A DNA stretch of 64,000 nucleotides from Gammaproteobacteria bacterium. Lineage in GTDB: Bacteria > Pseudomonadota > Gammaproteobacteria > HTCC5015. The notes beneath the pieces are model-generated. The model was not told the DNA's origin, did no database searches, and saw only the letters and a program-made list of their open reading frames with translations. The translations under genes and the position numbers were made by a program. This document shows, piece after piece, positions 1 through 9,041 of the stretch. The DNA lies in contig JAFGLM010000015.1 in NCBI GenBank assembly GCA_016928055.1, positions 1 through 64,000 of the forward strand, given 5' to 3'. The first letter of the stretch is position 1; each line of letters begins with the position of its first letter.

Positions 1-807
1 ATCGCCTAATATCTCTGCTGCCTCCCATAGCAACCAGCTAGCCTCAATATCGTGACCGTAGGAGTACCCTGGAGACTGATTATTCCAGTCGGCATCAAAA
101 AAAAGATTGAGATGGCCGGCGTCATAATTAATAAAGTAAGCCAGAAAATAGTCTAATATGCGTCTGAGTGATTTTCTGGTTTTGTCATTTTTCTTAATCG
201 CATGCAAACTCGTATATGCCTCAAGCACATGCAAATGCGTATTCATCGTTTTCGGAAGATTGGGTTCCTTTTCACTTAAGCGTAGATCGTCCTGTAACCC
301 CCAATCACAGCTTAGTGCCTCAATATAACCTTTTTTATTATCGTCGTGCGCAAATGTTTCTAGTAATTCATGGAGTTGTCCGGCACGCTGTAACGATTCT
401 TCTTTTCCGGTTAAACGGTAATACGCACACAAGGCGTAGATATAAAATGCCTGTGCATATACCTGCTTGCGAGGATTAACTATAACGCCTTCGCTGTTCA
501 CTTCCCAGTAAATCCCGCCGCACTCCTGATCAACAAAGTATTTGATTAAGTACCGATAAACCAAGTCGGCTGCTTCTGCATATAAAGACTTGCCTGTCAT
601 GCGGGCAACTTCGCTAAAAAACAAAAGCAAACGAGTACTGAAGACTGCGCTTTTATGTGCTACAGGATTTATATTATTACTGTCATCGACTTCACCCACG
701 AATCTATCGTTTTCAAAATCAATAACATGTTCAATCCACCAGTCAGCGATACTCAACAATTCCTGATAAAACTCTGTTTGTAAACTATCTGAAAAACTTT
801 CACTCAT
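1..807 (-). CDS. Cellobiose/mannobiose 2-epimerase (AGE family), 3' end beyond left edge
   Basis: The frame is open from an ATG at 807 to the left edge, giving 269 residues of an enzyme normally about 400 long; the C-terminal third is missing. The (alpha/alpha)6 N-acylglucosamine 2-epimerase fold is recognised by NTHLHVLEAY (His191/His193) and YSYGHDIEASWLLWEAAE (His252), both typical of cellobiose 2-epimerases; the third catalytic His should lie outside the window. The enzyme epimerises the reducing-end sugar of beta-1,4 disaccharides. Beside a GH130 mannosylglucose phosphorylase, the likely substrate is beta-1,4-mannobiose, converted to mannosylglucose (inference). Its ATG lies inside the end of the GH130 gene (8-bp overlap), so the two are probably translationally coupled. 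Confidence 0.88.
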   Translation of the reverse strand, partial: MSESFSDSLQTEFYQELLSIADWWIEHVIDFENDRFVGEVDDSNNINPVAHKSAVFSTRLLLFFSEVARMTGKSLYAEAADLVYRYLIKYFVDQECGGIYWEVNSEGVIVNPRKQVYAQAFYIYALCAYYRLTGKEESLQRAGQLHELLETFAHDDNKKGYIEALSCDWGLQDDLRLSEKEPNLPKTMNTHLHVLEAYTSLHAIKKNDKTRKSLRRILDYFLAYFINYDAGHLNLFFDADWNNQSPGYSYGHDIEASWLLWEAAEILGD

Positions 808-2002
808 CGAATAATCCTTCACTCATTATTTTAAGATTTGACCCAATGAGTTCGTTTCGTGTTTTAACCGAAGCCGCCGAACACAAGCCATCTTCCGGTG
901 AATTAGTGACGTAGTCAATTAAACGATCAATTGTTGAGGTGGCAACATGCATTCGTGTATCTGAAGATGCATAATAAATAAAAACTTCACCGAGTTCGTT
1001 CATAATCCAACCGTTGGAAAAAACCACGTTGGAAACGTCTCCGACACGTTCAACCCCATCCGGAGCCAAAAAATAACCAGCCGGTTTATGTACAACCACC
1101 CAGGGTTGTTCCAGCCTTGTCATGAACATATACAAAACATAACGCAATCCGGCTGCGGTATTTCGAACGCCATGCGCCAGATGCAACCATCCCTTCTCAG
1201 TCTTGATGGGTGCCGGTCCCTGACCATTTTTAACTTCGGTTATCGTGTGATATTCCTTTGCGTCAATTATTATTTCTTCAGGAATTTCCGCGTGTTTAAT
1301 GCTTCTAGACAATCCCCAGGCAATACCTCCGCCACTACCGACACTGATAAAACCATCCTGCGGGCGAGTATAAAATGCATATTGACCATCAATAAATTCC
1401 GGATGCAATACGACATTCCGCTGTTGACCGGAGTAGCTTTTTAAATCTTGCAGGCGTTCCCATTTAACCAGATCTTTTGTCCTGGCTATTCCACAGTCGG
1501 CTACTGCCGCCGTCGTATCATCAGGCAGGGATTCGTCTTTTCTCTCGGTACAAAACAGACCGTAGATATAGCCGTCTTCGTGCGCGGTTAAACGCATGTC
1601 ATAAATATTGACATCCGGACGACTGGTTTCCTGCATGCTGATTGGATAATCCCAGAACCTGAAACGATCAATACCATTCGGACTCTCAGCCACCGCGAAA
1701 AATGATTTACGGTCGTTTCCTTCAACGCGCACAACCAGGCAGTATTTTCCGTTAAACATAATCGCGCCCGAGTTAAACGTCGCATTGACTCCCTGCCGTT
1801 CCATCAAGAAAGGATTGGTTTTTTCGCTTAGATCATAACGCCAGAATATGGGCGTATGCGCCGAGGTGAGAATCGGATTCTGCCACCGGGTATAAACACC
1901 GTTGCCGTCGCCGCATGGACTATTATTTTTTTTTATCAGTATTTCATGCTCAGCAAAAAGCGCGGCCACTTTTTGCTTAAAAGCGATCGTTTCTGTTGTC
2001 AT
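800..2002 (-). CDS. GH130 4-O-beta-D-mannosyl-D-glucose phosphorylase
   Basis: This 400-residue cytosolic protein of GH130 subfamily 1 type splits mannosylglucose with phosphate into mannose-1-phosphate and glucose. The five-bladed propeller family is recognised by NSGAIMFNGKYCLVVRVEG (about 77-95) and VNIYDMRLT, where Asp135 matches the general acid. I start at the ATG at 2002, whose ATGA overlaps the symporter stop by 4 bp; a longer frame reaches 2038 but would invade the symporter gene further. It is the middle gene of a symporter-phosphorylase-epimerase operon, and the downstream epimerase makes exactly its substrate. The subfamily assignment rests on motif memory; a GH130_2 activity is less likely but not excluded. 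Confidence 0.9.
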   Translation of the reverse strand: MTTETIAFKQKVAALFAEHEILIKKNNSPCGDGNGVYTRWQNPILTSAHTPIFWRYDLSEKTNPFLMERQGVNATFNSGAIMFNGKYCLVVRVEGNDRKSFFAVAESPNGIDRFRFWDYPISMQETSRPDVNIYDMRLTAHEDGYIYGLFCTERKDESLPDDTTAAVADCGIARTKDLVKWERLQDLKSYSGQQRNVVLHPEFIDGQYAFYTRPQDGFISVGSGGGIAWGLSRSIKHAEIPEEIIIDAKEYHTITEVKNGQGPAPIKTEKGWLHLAHGVRNTAAGLRYVLYMFMTRLEQPWVVVHKPAGYFLAPDGVERVGDVSNVVFSNGWIMNELGEVFIYYASSDTRMHVATSTIDRLIDYVTNSPEDGLCSAASVKTRNELIGSNLKIMSEGLFDE

Positions 2003-3888
2003 TTTGAATTTTCCAGGGCAATCTCTTCCGCCGGCCACTCGGCAAGTTTGTTGTACCAGTTGTGTTTTAGAAATACAGTCGTAATCAAAAGAATCGCAAT
2101 CGATGCAATAATGGAACTGGTTTCCTTGATCACGATAAAAATCGCAAGCGCTGTAATAGTGGTTTGCGCAATCGTACCCACCAGCACATTGGTCATATCG
2201 CGTTTAAAATTTGGATTACGAGTAAAACCAGGTTCTTCAGCAACGACTTTATCATGTATTGGTTTCCATAGCCCCCACGGCCTGACTGTTTTATAAAATG
2301 ATTTCAATATCTTTTCGTCTTCCGGCGCTGTCAGTAAACTACTTACCACGCAGGCAATTCCGGAGATTGCCAGCAGTAACGGAAACAGGTAGAGCGGCAA
2401 AATATCGTTGGCGACTGATGGGAAAACACCGTCAAAAATGACCGGGAACGACAAGGCGCAAATAATGCCTGTAAGCATACCCCAGAAATAACCCATGCCA
2501 TTTAGTCGCCACCAGTACCATTTCAGAACATTGGATACCACATAGCCACCGTAAAATCCGGAAACGATCCACTGCAAAATACTGTTAATACTCTGCACAT
2601 ACAATCCTATAAACACACCGATAACTACAACAGCAACCGAAATAAAATAACTGACATGAATAAGGCGTTTCGAATCGGCCTGCGGATTTATATAGCGCTT
2701 GTATATATCATTAACCAGATACGCCGGAGCGGCATTAACCGTGGATGCAAATGTTGACATAAACGCCGCCAACAATCCGGCCAGTAATAACCCCATAATA
2801 CCAACAGGCGCAAACTGACTGATGGCAGATGGTAATATGTTTTCAAAATCAATTTGACCACCAACCTGTAAATCCAGTTTGTGGTAGTAAACAATCGCCA
2901 ATACTGTGAAACCCGCGATCATAAAATAACGTACCGGTAACAGTATCACTGATACAAAACCGCTCATTAAAGCACCTTCGCGTGGTGAACGAGTCGCCAG
3001 GATTTTTTGCATATCATAATTGGGTAACGGACCTGCGGCGCTCAACAAGACACCTTTGAACAGCATCATCATGACAAAAATCATAAACAGCGAATAACCG
3101 TCTGAACTGATTTTCCCCATCACTTCCGGAATCCGATGGCTCCAATCCAGATTCAGCGACCAACCAAAAAACGGATTGGTCCAACCGGCGGGGACGACAG
3201 ATAGTAATTCCGACTGAGAAACCGTCATCATTGCGATAATGCCGATCACAAGTGCAGAAAAGGTCATAATAGAAAACTGCACCACGTCAGCCCAGACGAT
3301 GCTTAACATACCCCCCAGCATGACGTAAAAAGTCGCGATTGCGGTAAACGCGATACCGTATACATGTGGGACGTATTCCGGCTTGACCTCAAATGGAATA
3401 AACGTCGCAACGTTTTCCCATGGAATAAAAATCTCGATAAATTTTCCAATGCCCACAAAACCATAGGCTAGAAAACCCAGCACACCGATAACCGCAAATA
3501 ACACCACAATTGAATGCGACAACATTCCACCCAGATCATCGCCAAAACGTGTCCGCATCCATTCGGCGCCGGTTAAAACCTTTGAACGACGTAGCCAGAC
3601 GGACAAATACATCATCAGGAATATCTGATTAAAAACCGGCCACAGCCAGGGAATCCAGATGCTTTTCAATCCATAGACAAACAGCAGCGCTACCATCCAC
3701 ATGGTTCCGGAAATATCAAACATGCCGGATGCATTGGACAGACCTAACAGATACCAAGGTAAGGTGTTACTCCCCAGGTAATACGAATCAAGATTTTTAC
3801 CAGCACGGCGCTTTAGGGCTATCCCAATCACCACCGTTGACGCCAGGTAAAGACCAATGATGATCAGATCGATTGCTTGTAGTTGCAT
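1999..3888 (-). CDS. Sodium:solute symporter (SSS family), probable mannoside importer
   Basis: A 629-residue inner-membrane protein with about 13-14 hydrophobic segments. The N-terminus (AIDLIIIGLYLASTVVIGI, then YYLGSNTLPWYLLGLSNASG around 41-60) is typical of the SSS family, which couples Na+ entry to solute uptake. The residues near SNASGMFDISGTMW correspond to the conserved TM2 region. As first gene of an operon with a mannosylglucose phosphorylase and an epimerase, it probably imports mannobiose or a related disaccharide (inference; SSS substrates cannot be read from sequence). Its stop overlaps the next ATG by 4 bp. A palindromic operator sits 75-94 bp upstream of its start. No clear Shine-Dalgarno is visible before the ATG. 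Confidence 0.88.
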   Translation of the reverse strand: MQLQAIDLIIIGLYLASTVVIGIALKRRAGKNLDSYYLGSNTLPWYLLGLSNASGMFDISGTMWMVALLFVYGLKSIWIPWLWPVFNQIFLMMYLSVWLRRSKVLTGAEWMRTRFGDDLGGMLSHSIVVLFAVIGVLGFLAYGFVGIGKFIEIFIPWENVATFIPFEVKPEYVPHVYGIAFTAIATFYVMLGGMLSIVWADVVQFSIMTFSALVIGIIAMMTVSQSELLSVVPAGWTNPFFGWSLNLDWSHRIPEVMGKISSDGYSLFMIFVMMMLFKGVLLSAAGPLPNYDMQKILATRSPREGALMSGFVSVILLPVRYFMIAGFTVLAIVYYHKLDLQVGGQIDFENILPSAISQFAPVGIMGLLLAGLLAAFMSTFASTVNAAPAYLVNDIYKRYINPQADSKRLIHVSYFISVAVVVIGVFIGLYVQSINSILQWIVSGFYGGYVVSNVLKWYWWRLNGMGYFWGMLTGIICALSFPVIFDGVFPSVANDILPLYLFPLLLAISGIACVVSSLLTAPEDEKILKSFYKTVRPWGLWKPIHDKVVAEEPGFTRNPNFKRDMTNVLVGTIAQTTITALAIFIVIKETSSIIASIAILLITTVFLKHNWYNKLAEWPAEEIALENSK

Positions 3889-3962
3889 GAGTTTCGATAC
3901 GTCAGTCGGAAGAGGAGCTATTAAACAGGGCGCTTCACCGGCGCAGCGGAAAATCCACCCCG

Positions 3963-3982
3963 TAATGTAACCGGTTACATTA
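3963..3982. promoter_or_regulatory. LacI-family operator, perfect 20-bp palindrome
   Basis: A perfect inverted repeat with core TGTAACCGGTTACA (3966-3979) extended by TAA/TTA on both sides. CG-containing even-symmetry palindromes of this form are standard operators for LacI/GalR regulators. It lies between the symporter operon and the divergent LacI-type gene, so it is the obvious site for repression of one or both. Confidence 0.75.
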
Positions 3983-4122
3983 GGTTTTTCCAGCCTTTTT
4001 TAGGGCACCCGGTCGTGTACCCAGGATGGTCTTACAGCAGTGAAGGTGCAGTGGCTGGCATTGCTTGGGGCTTCGTGCTAGCTTTCCCGGCGCTATCAAA
4101 CCAACCAGCCATTAATTAATCG

Positions 4123-5121
4123 ATGTCCAGTATCAGAAAGGTTGCCAGTCTTGCCGGGGTATCTGTGGCTACGGTCTCCAGGGCGCTAAGTTCACCGGAG
4201 AAGGTGTCCAGCAAAAGCCTGGAAAAAGTTCAGGTTGCGATTGAGCAATTGCATTACCGTCCGAATATGCTGGCCAGAAATTTTCGTTCTGCACGCGCTT
4301 ACTCTATTCTTGTCCTGATACCGGATATCTCTAATCCTTTCTTCAGCGAAGTCGTTCGCAGTATTGAGGACCACGCGCAGCGGCGTGGTTATGGCGTATT
4401 GTTGGGAGATACTCAGGATTCCAAGACCAAGGAACAGGAATATATCACGATGGTGGAAACCAGGCTGGCTGATGGCGTTATTCAGCTGCGCCCCGATTCC
4501 CCATTACCCACTTCCGAACGGGACCACATTTCCTGTGTGAACGCCTGCGGCAGCGAGGACACACCCGAGCCTGTTATCCGTATTGATAATGTCGCGGCAG
4601 CCAAAACGCTGGTCGATTATCTGATCTCGCTGGGGCATCGCCGGATTGGAGTGATTACCGGCCTGGCCAAAAATCCACATACCAAAGACCGGTTCGCCGG
4701 TTACCTGCAAAGTCTCGAAGAAGCGGGTATTGAATTTGATGGCTCTTTGGTTGCGGAAGGCGATTTCACCATGTGGTCCGGTGTTAACTCGGCCGATCAC
4801 TTTTGCAGGATGGAACAACGCCCAACCGCCTTGTTTTGCATGAATGACGAAATGGCCCTCGGTGCCATGCAAACACTCAAGTCTTACAATATCGACGTAC
4901 CAAAAGAGATGTCTGTAACCGGATTTGATGATATTAAGAATGCAAAATACTATAACCCGTCATTAACGACGATTGCTCAACCGGCAGAAGAAATTGGTAC
5001 GGTTGCAGTTGATACATTGCTGCGGATAATTGAAGGCGAAACACTTTCAGAAACGCAAATTGTGCTTCCTTTTGAATTTATTGTTCGCAATAGCACCAGA
5101 CCAATCAAACGCTTCGTCTGA
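4123..5121 (+). CDS. LacI-family transcriptional regulator of the mannoside locus
   Basis: At 332 residues it is a full-length LacI/GalR regulator. The N-terminal helix-turn-helix reads RKVASLAGVSVATVSRALS (5-23), followed by the hinge helix segment YRPNMLARNFRSA, and then a periplasmic-binding-protein-like effector domain (about 60-325, with ILVLIPDISNPFFSEVVRSIE and the closing FDDI strand). It is divergent from the symporter operon and flanked by isomerase and phosphorylase genes, so a mannoside or mannose derivative is the likely effector (inference). The 3' end overlaps the convergent isomerase gene by 17 bp. There is no strong Shine-Dalgarno before the ATG; alternative starts just downstream would cut into the HTH. 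Confidence 0.9.
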   Translation: MSSIRKVASLAGVSVATVSRALSSPEKVSSKSLEKVQVAIEQLHYRPNMLARNFRSARAYSILVLIPDISNPFFSEVVRSIEDHAQRRGYGVLLGDTQDSKTKEQEYITMVETRLADGVIQLRPDSPLPTSERDHISCVNACGSEDTPEPVIRIDNVAAAKTLVDYLISLGHRRIGVITGLAKNPHTKDRFAGYLQSLEEAGIEFDGSLVAEGDFTMWSGVNSADHFCRMEQRPTALFCMNDEMALGAMQTLKSYNIDVPKEMSVTGFDDIKNAKYYNPSLTTIAQPAEEIGTVAVDTLLRIIEGETLSETQIVLPFEFIVRNSTRPIKRFV

Positions 5122-6256
5122 CAAAATCGGATACTTCTGCCGCCGCTACGATCAAATGATAAAGTGTACTGGCGGGAGCGTGGTCAACAAGAATACTGTT
5201 ATCGGCAGCACGTTGATCAATATAAGCACCGGCGGTTGCCGCCGGATCAATGTAATACAACATCAATTTTTCAATTGCACGGGTTGTATGTTCAATGGCT
5301 TCCTCATTGCCCTTACGTGCCTGCGCTATGCTGGCCTTGATGTATTCAATCGTCGGCCAACAGCGTTTACTTGCCTTGATTGTTCCGCCCGTTACCAACA
5401 CTTCATCAAATATTAAACCCGTCTCCGGACAAACGCCGACCTCAAGAGTTTTTCGGTACATTGCATCAGCATATTTAGATACATCGATATTCGTTCTGCT
5501 TTCATACCAACGCAACAACCAGACCCACTCCAGCATATGGCCTGGTTCAACAATTTTACCTTGCTCTCCTGCTACAAGCGTCCAGTCTTCATTAAAGTAT
5601 TCAAACAATACTTCCTGGTTCCCGTCATAAAAATAATTTACAAATAAATGGTAAATCTCGCCAGCACGATCCAGCCACTTTGAATCCCCGGTGGCATCAT
5701 AAAATGCGAGCATCACTTCAAACATATGCATATGTGGATTTTGTCGCCGCGCGGGAAATATATAATCTCCTTCCAGCCAACCACCATAGCGACTGGCAAA
5801 TTTTGTATCCAGGTAATGAATCAGTGATTCAGCACGATGTAGGCACTCCTGCAGATCAAAAGCACGGTAACACCAGATATTAGCCAACAGATGAAAAGTG
5901 TGATCGTACAAATCCTGCTTTTTATCTATTACCCTGAATTGGCTATCCAAAAGATGGATGTAACCATTTTCAGCCGTCGGATGCCTGGCAACGCGTTCAA
6001 CAAACGTCAACATTTTTTCTGTTCTGGAATAACCGTCGCTGTACCAACCCAAATACTGAGCAAAGGCAAAGACAAAAATCTGCCTTGCCTGCACCCTTAC
6101 CCTGTTACTGACTTCGAGGTCAGGTTTACCATCGGCTAGCAGACGCTCATAACTGACGCCTGAAGTATGATTGAAACCCGCGCCAGCCCAAAGCGGCAAA
6201 GCCTGATCTCGAATCCATCTTTCAAATTCTTTAGCAACTAACTGCAAACGTTTCAT
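5105..6256 (-). CDS. AGE-family sugar isomerase/epimerase, probable D-mannose isomerase
   Basis: A 383-residue (alpha/alpha)6-barrel protein of the N-acylglucosamine 2-epimerase superfamily. Conserved pieces are NPHMHMFEVMLAFYDATGD (His175/His177), EPGHMLEWVWLL (His240), RCWPTIEYIKA and a final STLYHL His near 367, the set of His expected for mannose isomerase/YihS-like members, which interconvert mannose and fructose. It is only distantly similar to the epimerase at 1-807, so the two probably act at different steps. Its job here would be to channel free mannose to fructose for phosphorylation (inference). It converges on the regulator gene with a 17-bp overlap and is divergent from the GPH transporter. 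N-acylglucosamine 2-epimerase activity is the main alternative. Confidence 0.82.
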   Translation of the reverse strand: MKRLQLVAKEFERWIRDQALPLWAGAGFNHTSGVSYERLLADGKPDLEVSNRVRVQARQIFVFAFAQYLGWYSDGYSRTEKMLTFVERVARHPTAENGYIHLLDSQFRVIDKKQDLYDHTFHLLANIWCYRAFDLQECLHRAESLIHYLDTKFASRYGGWLEGDYIFPARRQNPHMHMFEVMLAFYDATGDSKWLDRAGEIYHLFVNYFYDGNQEVLFEYFNEDWTLVAGEQGKIVEPGHMLEWVWLLRWYESRTNIDVSKYADAMYRKTLEVGVCPETGLIFDEVLVTGGTIKASKRCWPTIEYIKASIAQARKGNEEAIEHTTRAIEKLMLYYIDPAATAGAYIDQRAADNSILVDHAPASTLYHLIVAAAEVSDFVRRSV

Positions 6257-6588
6257 AAAAATAGCATTTCATATCAGATTTCTTTTCAGTTAATCGGCTT
6301 ATTCGGTTTAAACCGACCCTTTGTATGTTTTTGAATAACATACCTCACTAAAAGATAACACTATCGATACATTATTGCATTAGGTCCATTCCCTTCTAAT
6401 GACAGCGCTGCCATACCTGCTGCTCGTTCCACAACAGGACTCCATCTACAGACATACATGTTTAAAGCCTGTTTATTGCCCTTCACAGCATAGCCAACAA
6501 CTTATCAACTGTGATATATAATGCATCGGCATTGATTGCCGTGTTTAAGGCACGTCCCGGCGATCCACAATCACAAACAGGTGTACAG
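6257..6588. promoter_or_regulatory. Divergent promoter region with a 14-bp palindrome (6303-6316)
   Basis: This 332-bp gene-free stretch separates the divergent isomerase and GPH transporter genes. It contains the perfect palindrome TCGGTTTAAACCGA at 6303-6316, which shares the AACCG half with the operator at 3963 but has a TA rather than CG centre. A smaller TATCGATA palindrome lies near 6363. The first could be a weaker site for the same regulator or a site for another protein; this is inference. I see no coding sequence here. Confidence 0.4.
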
Positions 6589-8004
6589 ATGAACACAATA
6601 AACAATAAGCTGCTTTTCAGGGAGAAATTTGCGTATGGATTTGGGGATTTGGCCTCAGTATTGTACTGGCAGTCATTCATGCTGTACTTTACATATTTTT
6701 ATACCGATGTGTTTCTAATTCCTGCCGGAATTGCGGCAACGATGTTTCTTGTTACCCGGGTGTGGGATGGCGTCAATGATCCTATCATGGGGATTATTGC
6801 AGATAGAACACAAACAAAATGGGGTAAATATCGTCCATACATGCTGTGGATGAGCGTGCCGTTTGCTTTGGTAGGCGTGCTGACTTTTACGGTGCCTGAC
6901 CTTGGGACCAACGGTAAACTGATCTGGGCTTACACTACGTTCATTTTGATAATGATGCTGTACACTGCAATAAACATTCCCTACACCGCATTGCTCGGTG
7001 TTATTTCGCCTGATTCGAACGAACGGACATCTGTTTCATCTTTCAAATTTATGTTTGCTTTTGCAGCTGGAATTATTGTCTCGGCAACGCTGTTACCGAT
7101 GGTGAAAATACTTGGCGGCGGCAACGAAGCGCAGGGATGGCAATATTCCTTCATGATTTATGGTGTAGCTTTTGTGGCTTTCTTTTTGATCGCGTTTGCC
7201 GGCACAAAAGAAAGAGTCCATCCTCCTAAAGCACAAAAAGCTTCCCTTAAAAAAGACCTGCAAGAACTGGTTACCAATAAACCATGGCTGATTCTGCTGG
7301 CCACCACAATTACTTTCATATTGTTTATTGCTTTAAGAAACAGCGTTACCGTTCATTACTTCAAATACGTTATCGGCACCAGGGATATTATTGTGCCGTT
7401 TGCTGGCGCTGACACTTACGATTTCGATACGATCGTTTCTGCGTTCAATACTGTTAACCAACTATCTTCGTTGCTAGGCGTTTTGATAATCAGCTCGCTG
7501 GCAAGACTATTTGGTAAGAAAAAGATTTTTATGATCTTTTTCGGTATTTCAATTTTAAGTATGGCGTCGTTCTATTTTTTAAGCGCGGAACAGATCGGCC
7601 TGATGTTTATGTTGCAAATTCTTTACTCTGTAACCAGCGGCCCTCTTAGCGTGTTGCTTTGGGCTATGTATGCCGATACCGCCGACTACGCAGAATGGAA
7701 AAATGGCAGACGCGCGACCGGGTTAATATTTTCTGCGTCAACCATGTCTCAGAAATTCGGTTGGGCGATTGGCGCTTTTGTTGCCTTAACGTTAATGTCA
7801 TCAGTTGGTTTTGCGCCGAACGAAACACAATCGGCCGATAGCCTCGATGCATTAACATTATTATTCAGTTTAATCCCGGCAGCTTTTGGTGTTTTGAGTG
7901 CCTGCCTGCTGCTAATGTACCCATTAAATGACAAACGTGTGGCAGAAATTGAAGCAGAATTGAAGCTGCGTAGAATTGCCAGCGGTGACGTTGCGGCGGA
8001 CTGA
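6589..8004 (+). CDS. GPH-family (MFS) sugar:cation symporter
   Basis: A 471-residue inner-membrane transporter with about 12 hydrophobic segments. The glycoside-pentoside-hexuronide signature is clear near the N-terminus: FAYGFGDLASVLYW, then RVWDGVNDPIMGIIADRTQT and KWGKYRPYML. GPH members carry oligosaccharides or glycosides in symport with H+ or Na+. I start at the ATG at 6589 (MNTINNKLLF); the frame extends upstream to 6511 but those 26 residues are not family-like. It lies 3 bp before the GH130_2 gene, so transport of a mannooligosaccharide that this phosphorylase cleaves is the natural inference. It would give the locus a second importer beside the SSS protein. Confidence 0.86.
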   Translation: MNTINNKLLFREKFAYGFGDLASVLYWQSFMLYFTYFYTDVFLIPAGIAATMFLVTRVWDGVNDPIMGIIADRTQTKWGKYRPYMLWMSVPFALVGVLTFTVPDLGTNGKLIWAYTTFILIMMLYTAINIPYTALLGVISPDSNERTSVSSFKFMFAFAAGIIVSATLLPMVKILGGGNEAQGWQYSFMIYGVAFVAFFLIAFAGTKERVHPPKAQKASLKKDLQELVTNKPWLILLATTITFILFIALRNSVTVHYFKYVIGTRDIIVPFAGADTYDFDTIVSAFNTVNQLSSLLGVLIISSLARLFGKKKIFMIFFGISILSMASFYFLSAEQIGLMFMLQILYSVTSGPLSVLLWAMYADTADYAEWKNGRRATGLIFSASTMSQKFGWAIGAFVALTLMSSVGFAPNETQSADSLDALTLLFSLIPAAFGVLSACLLLMYPLNDKRVAEIEAELKLRRIASGDVAAD

Positions 8005-8007
8005 TTT

Positions 8008-9000
8008 ATGAATACGACCATAATTGGCAGTACTTTAGCCAACATGCCCTGGGAGGACAGACCGGCAGGATGCAACGACATTATGTGGCGGTTCAGCGGT
8101 AATCCGATTCTTGACTGGAATCCAATTCCAAAAGCCGCCAGAGTTTATAACAGCGCTATCGTGCCGTTCCAGAATAAATTTGCAGGCGTTTTTAGAGCTG
8201 ATCAGAAAAACGGTCGCGCAACATTGTTTGCTGGATTCAGCAAGGATGGCATCAACATTGAACTGCAACCGGATCCGATTGCGTGGGTGAATGAAGACGG
8301 CAGCCCCAACCCAACCAGCTACGCCTATGATCCGCGTGTCGTTGAAGTTGATGGCACTTTTTACGTGAACTGGTGTGATGATATGCACGGCCCTTCAATC
8401 GGTATGGGTAAGACAAAAGATTTTAGAACCTTTATCAGAATGCCCAATCCGTTAATGCCTTATAACCGCAACGGCGTACTGTTTCCGCGCAAAGTGAACG
8501 GCAAGTATTTGTTACTCAGTCGCCCCAGCGACAGTGGCCATACACCTTTTGGCAATATCTATCTTAGCGAGAGCCCCGACCTGGTTCATTGGGGTCAACA
8601 TCAATTCGTGATGGCAAATGGCGGTTCCGGCTGGTGGCAAGGCATGAAAATTGGCGCAGGCCCCATACCCATCGAGACAACAGAAGGCTGGTTACTGTTT
8701 TATCATGGCGTTTCCAATACCTGTAACGGCTATGTTTATAGTATCGGTGCAGCCTTATTGGATCCCGACGATCCAGCGAAAGTACTTTACAGAACACGCG
8801 ATTACCTGTTAACGCCTGAAAAATCATATGAGACAACCGGCTTTGTGCCTAATGTGGCATTCCCCTGTGCCAGCCTGGTCGATGCTGCAACCGGTAGAAT
8901 CGCTATCTACTATGGAGCAGCTGACACCTGTACAGCCATTGCTTTTACTCAGGTTGATGAATTGATTGAGTACATTAAAAATGACTCTGAAATTTTTTAG
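8008..9000 (+). CDS. GH130 beta-1,4-mannooligosaccharide phosphorylase (subfamily 2 type)
   Basis: This 330-residue protein shows GH130 subfamily 2 features: shorter than the first GH130 here, with TSYAYDPRVVEVDG (Asp108 as general acid), GAGPIPIETTEGWLLFYHGV and a final FPCASLVDAATGRIAIYYGAADT block. Such enzymes phosphorolyse the non-reducing mannose of beta-1,4-mannooligosaccharides, releasing mannose-1-phosphate; some relatives act on mannosyl-N-acetylglucosamine. It follows the GPH transporter by 3 bp and ends the catabolic locus. With the other GH130 it lets the cell keep the bond energy as mannose-1-phosphate. The exact acceptor cannot be told from sequence. Confidence 0.88.
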   Translation: MNTTIIGSTLANMPWEDRPAGCNDIMWRFSGNPILDWNPIPKAARVYNSAIVPFQNKFAGVFRADQKNGRATLFAGFSKDGINIELQPDPIAWVNEDGSPNPTSYAYDPRVVEVDGTFYVNWCDDMHGPSIGMGKTKDFRTFIRMPNPLMPYNRNGVLFPRKVNGKYLLLSRPSDSGHTPFGNIYLSESPDLVHWGQHQFVMANGGSGWWQGMKIGAGPIPIETTEGWLLFYHGVSNTCNGYVYSIGAALLDPDDPAKVLYRTRDYLLTPEKSYETTGFVPNVAFPCASLVDAATGRIAIYYGAADTCTAIAFTQVDELIEYIKNDSEIF

Positions 9001-9041
9001 TGCTATATAAACATTTTTAAATTTCGAACTGACTTATTAAT

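Noticed and set aside
1088..2296. Several + strand ORFs opposite the GH130 and symporter genes
   Set aside because: They are frame shadows of well-supported - strand genes.
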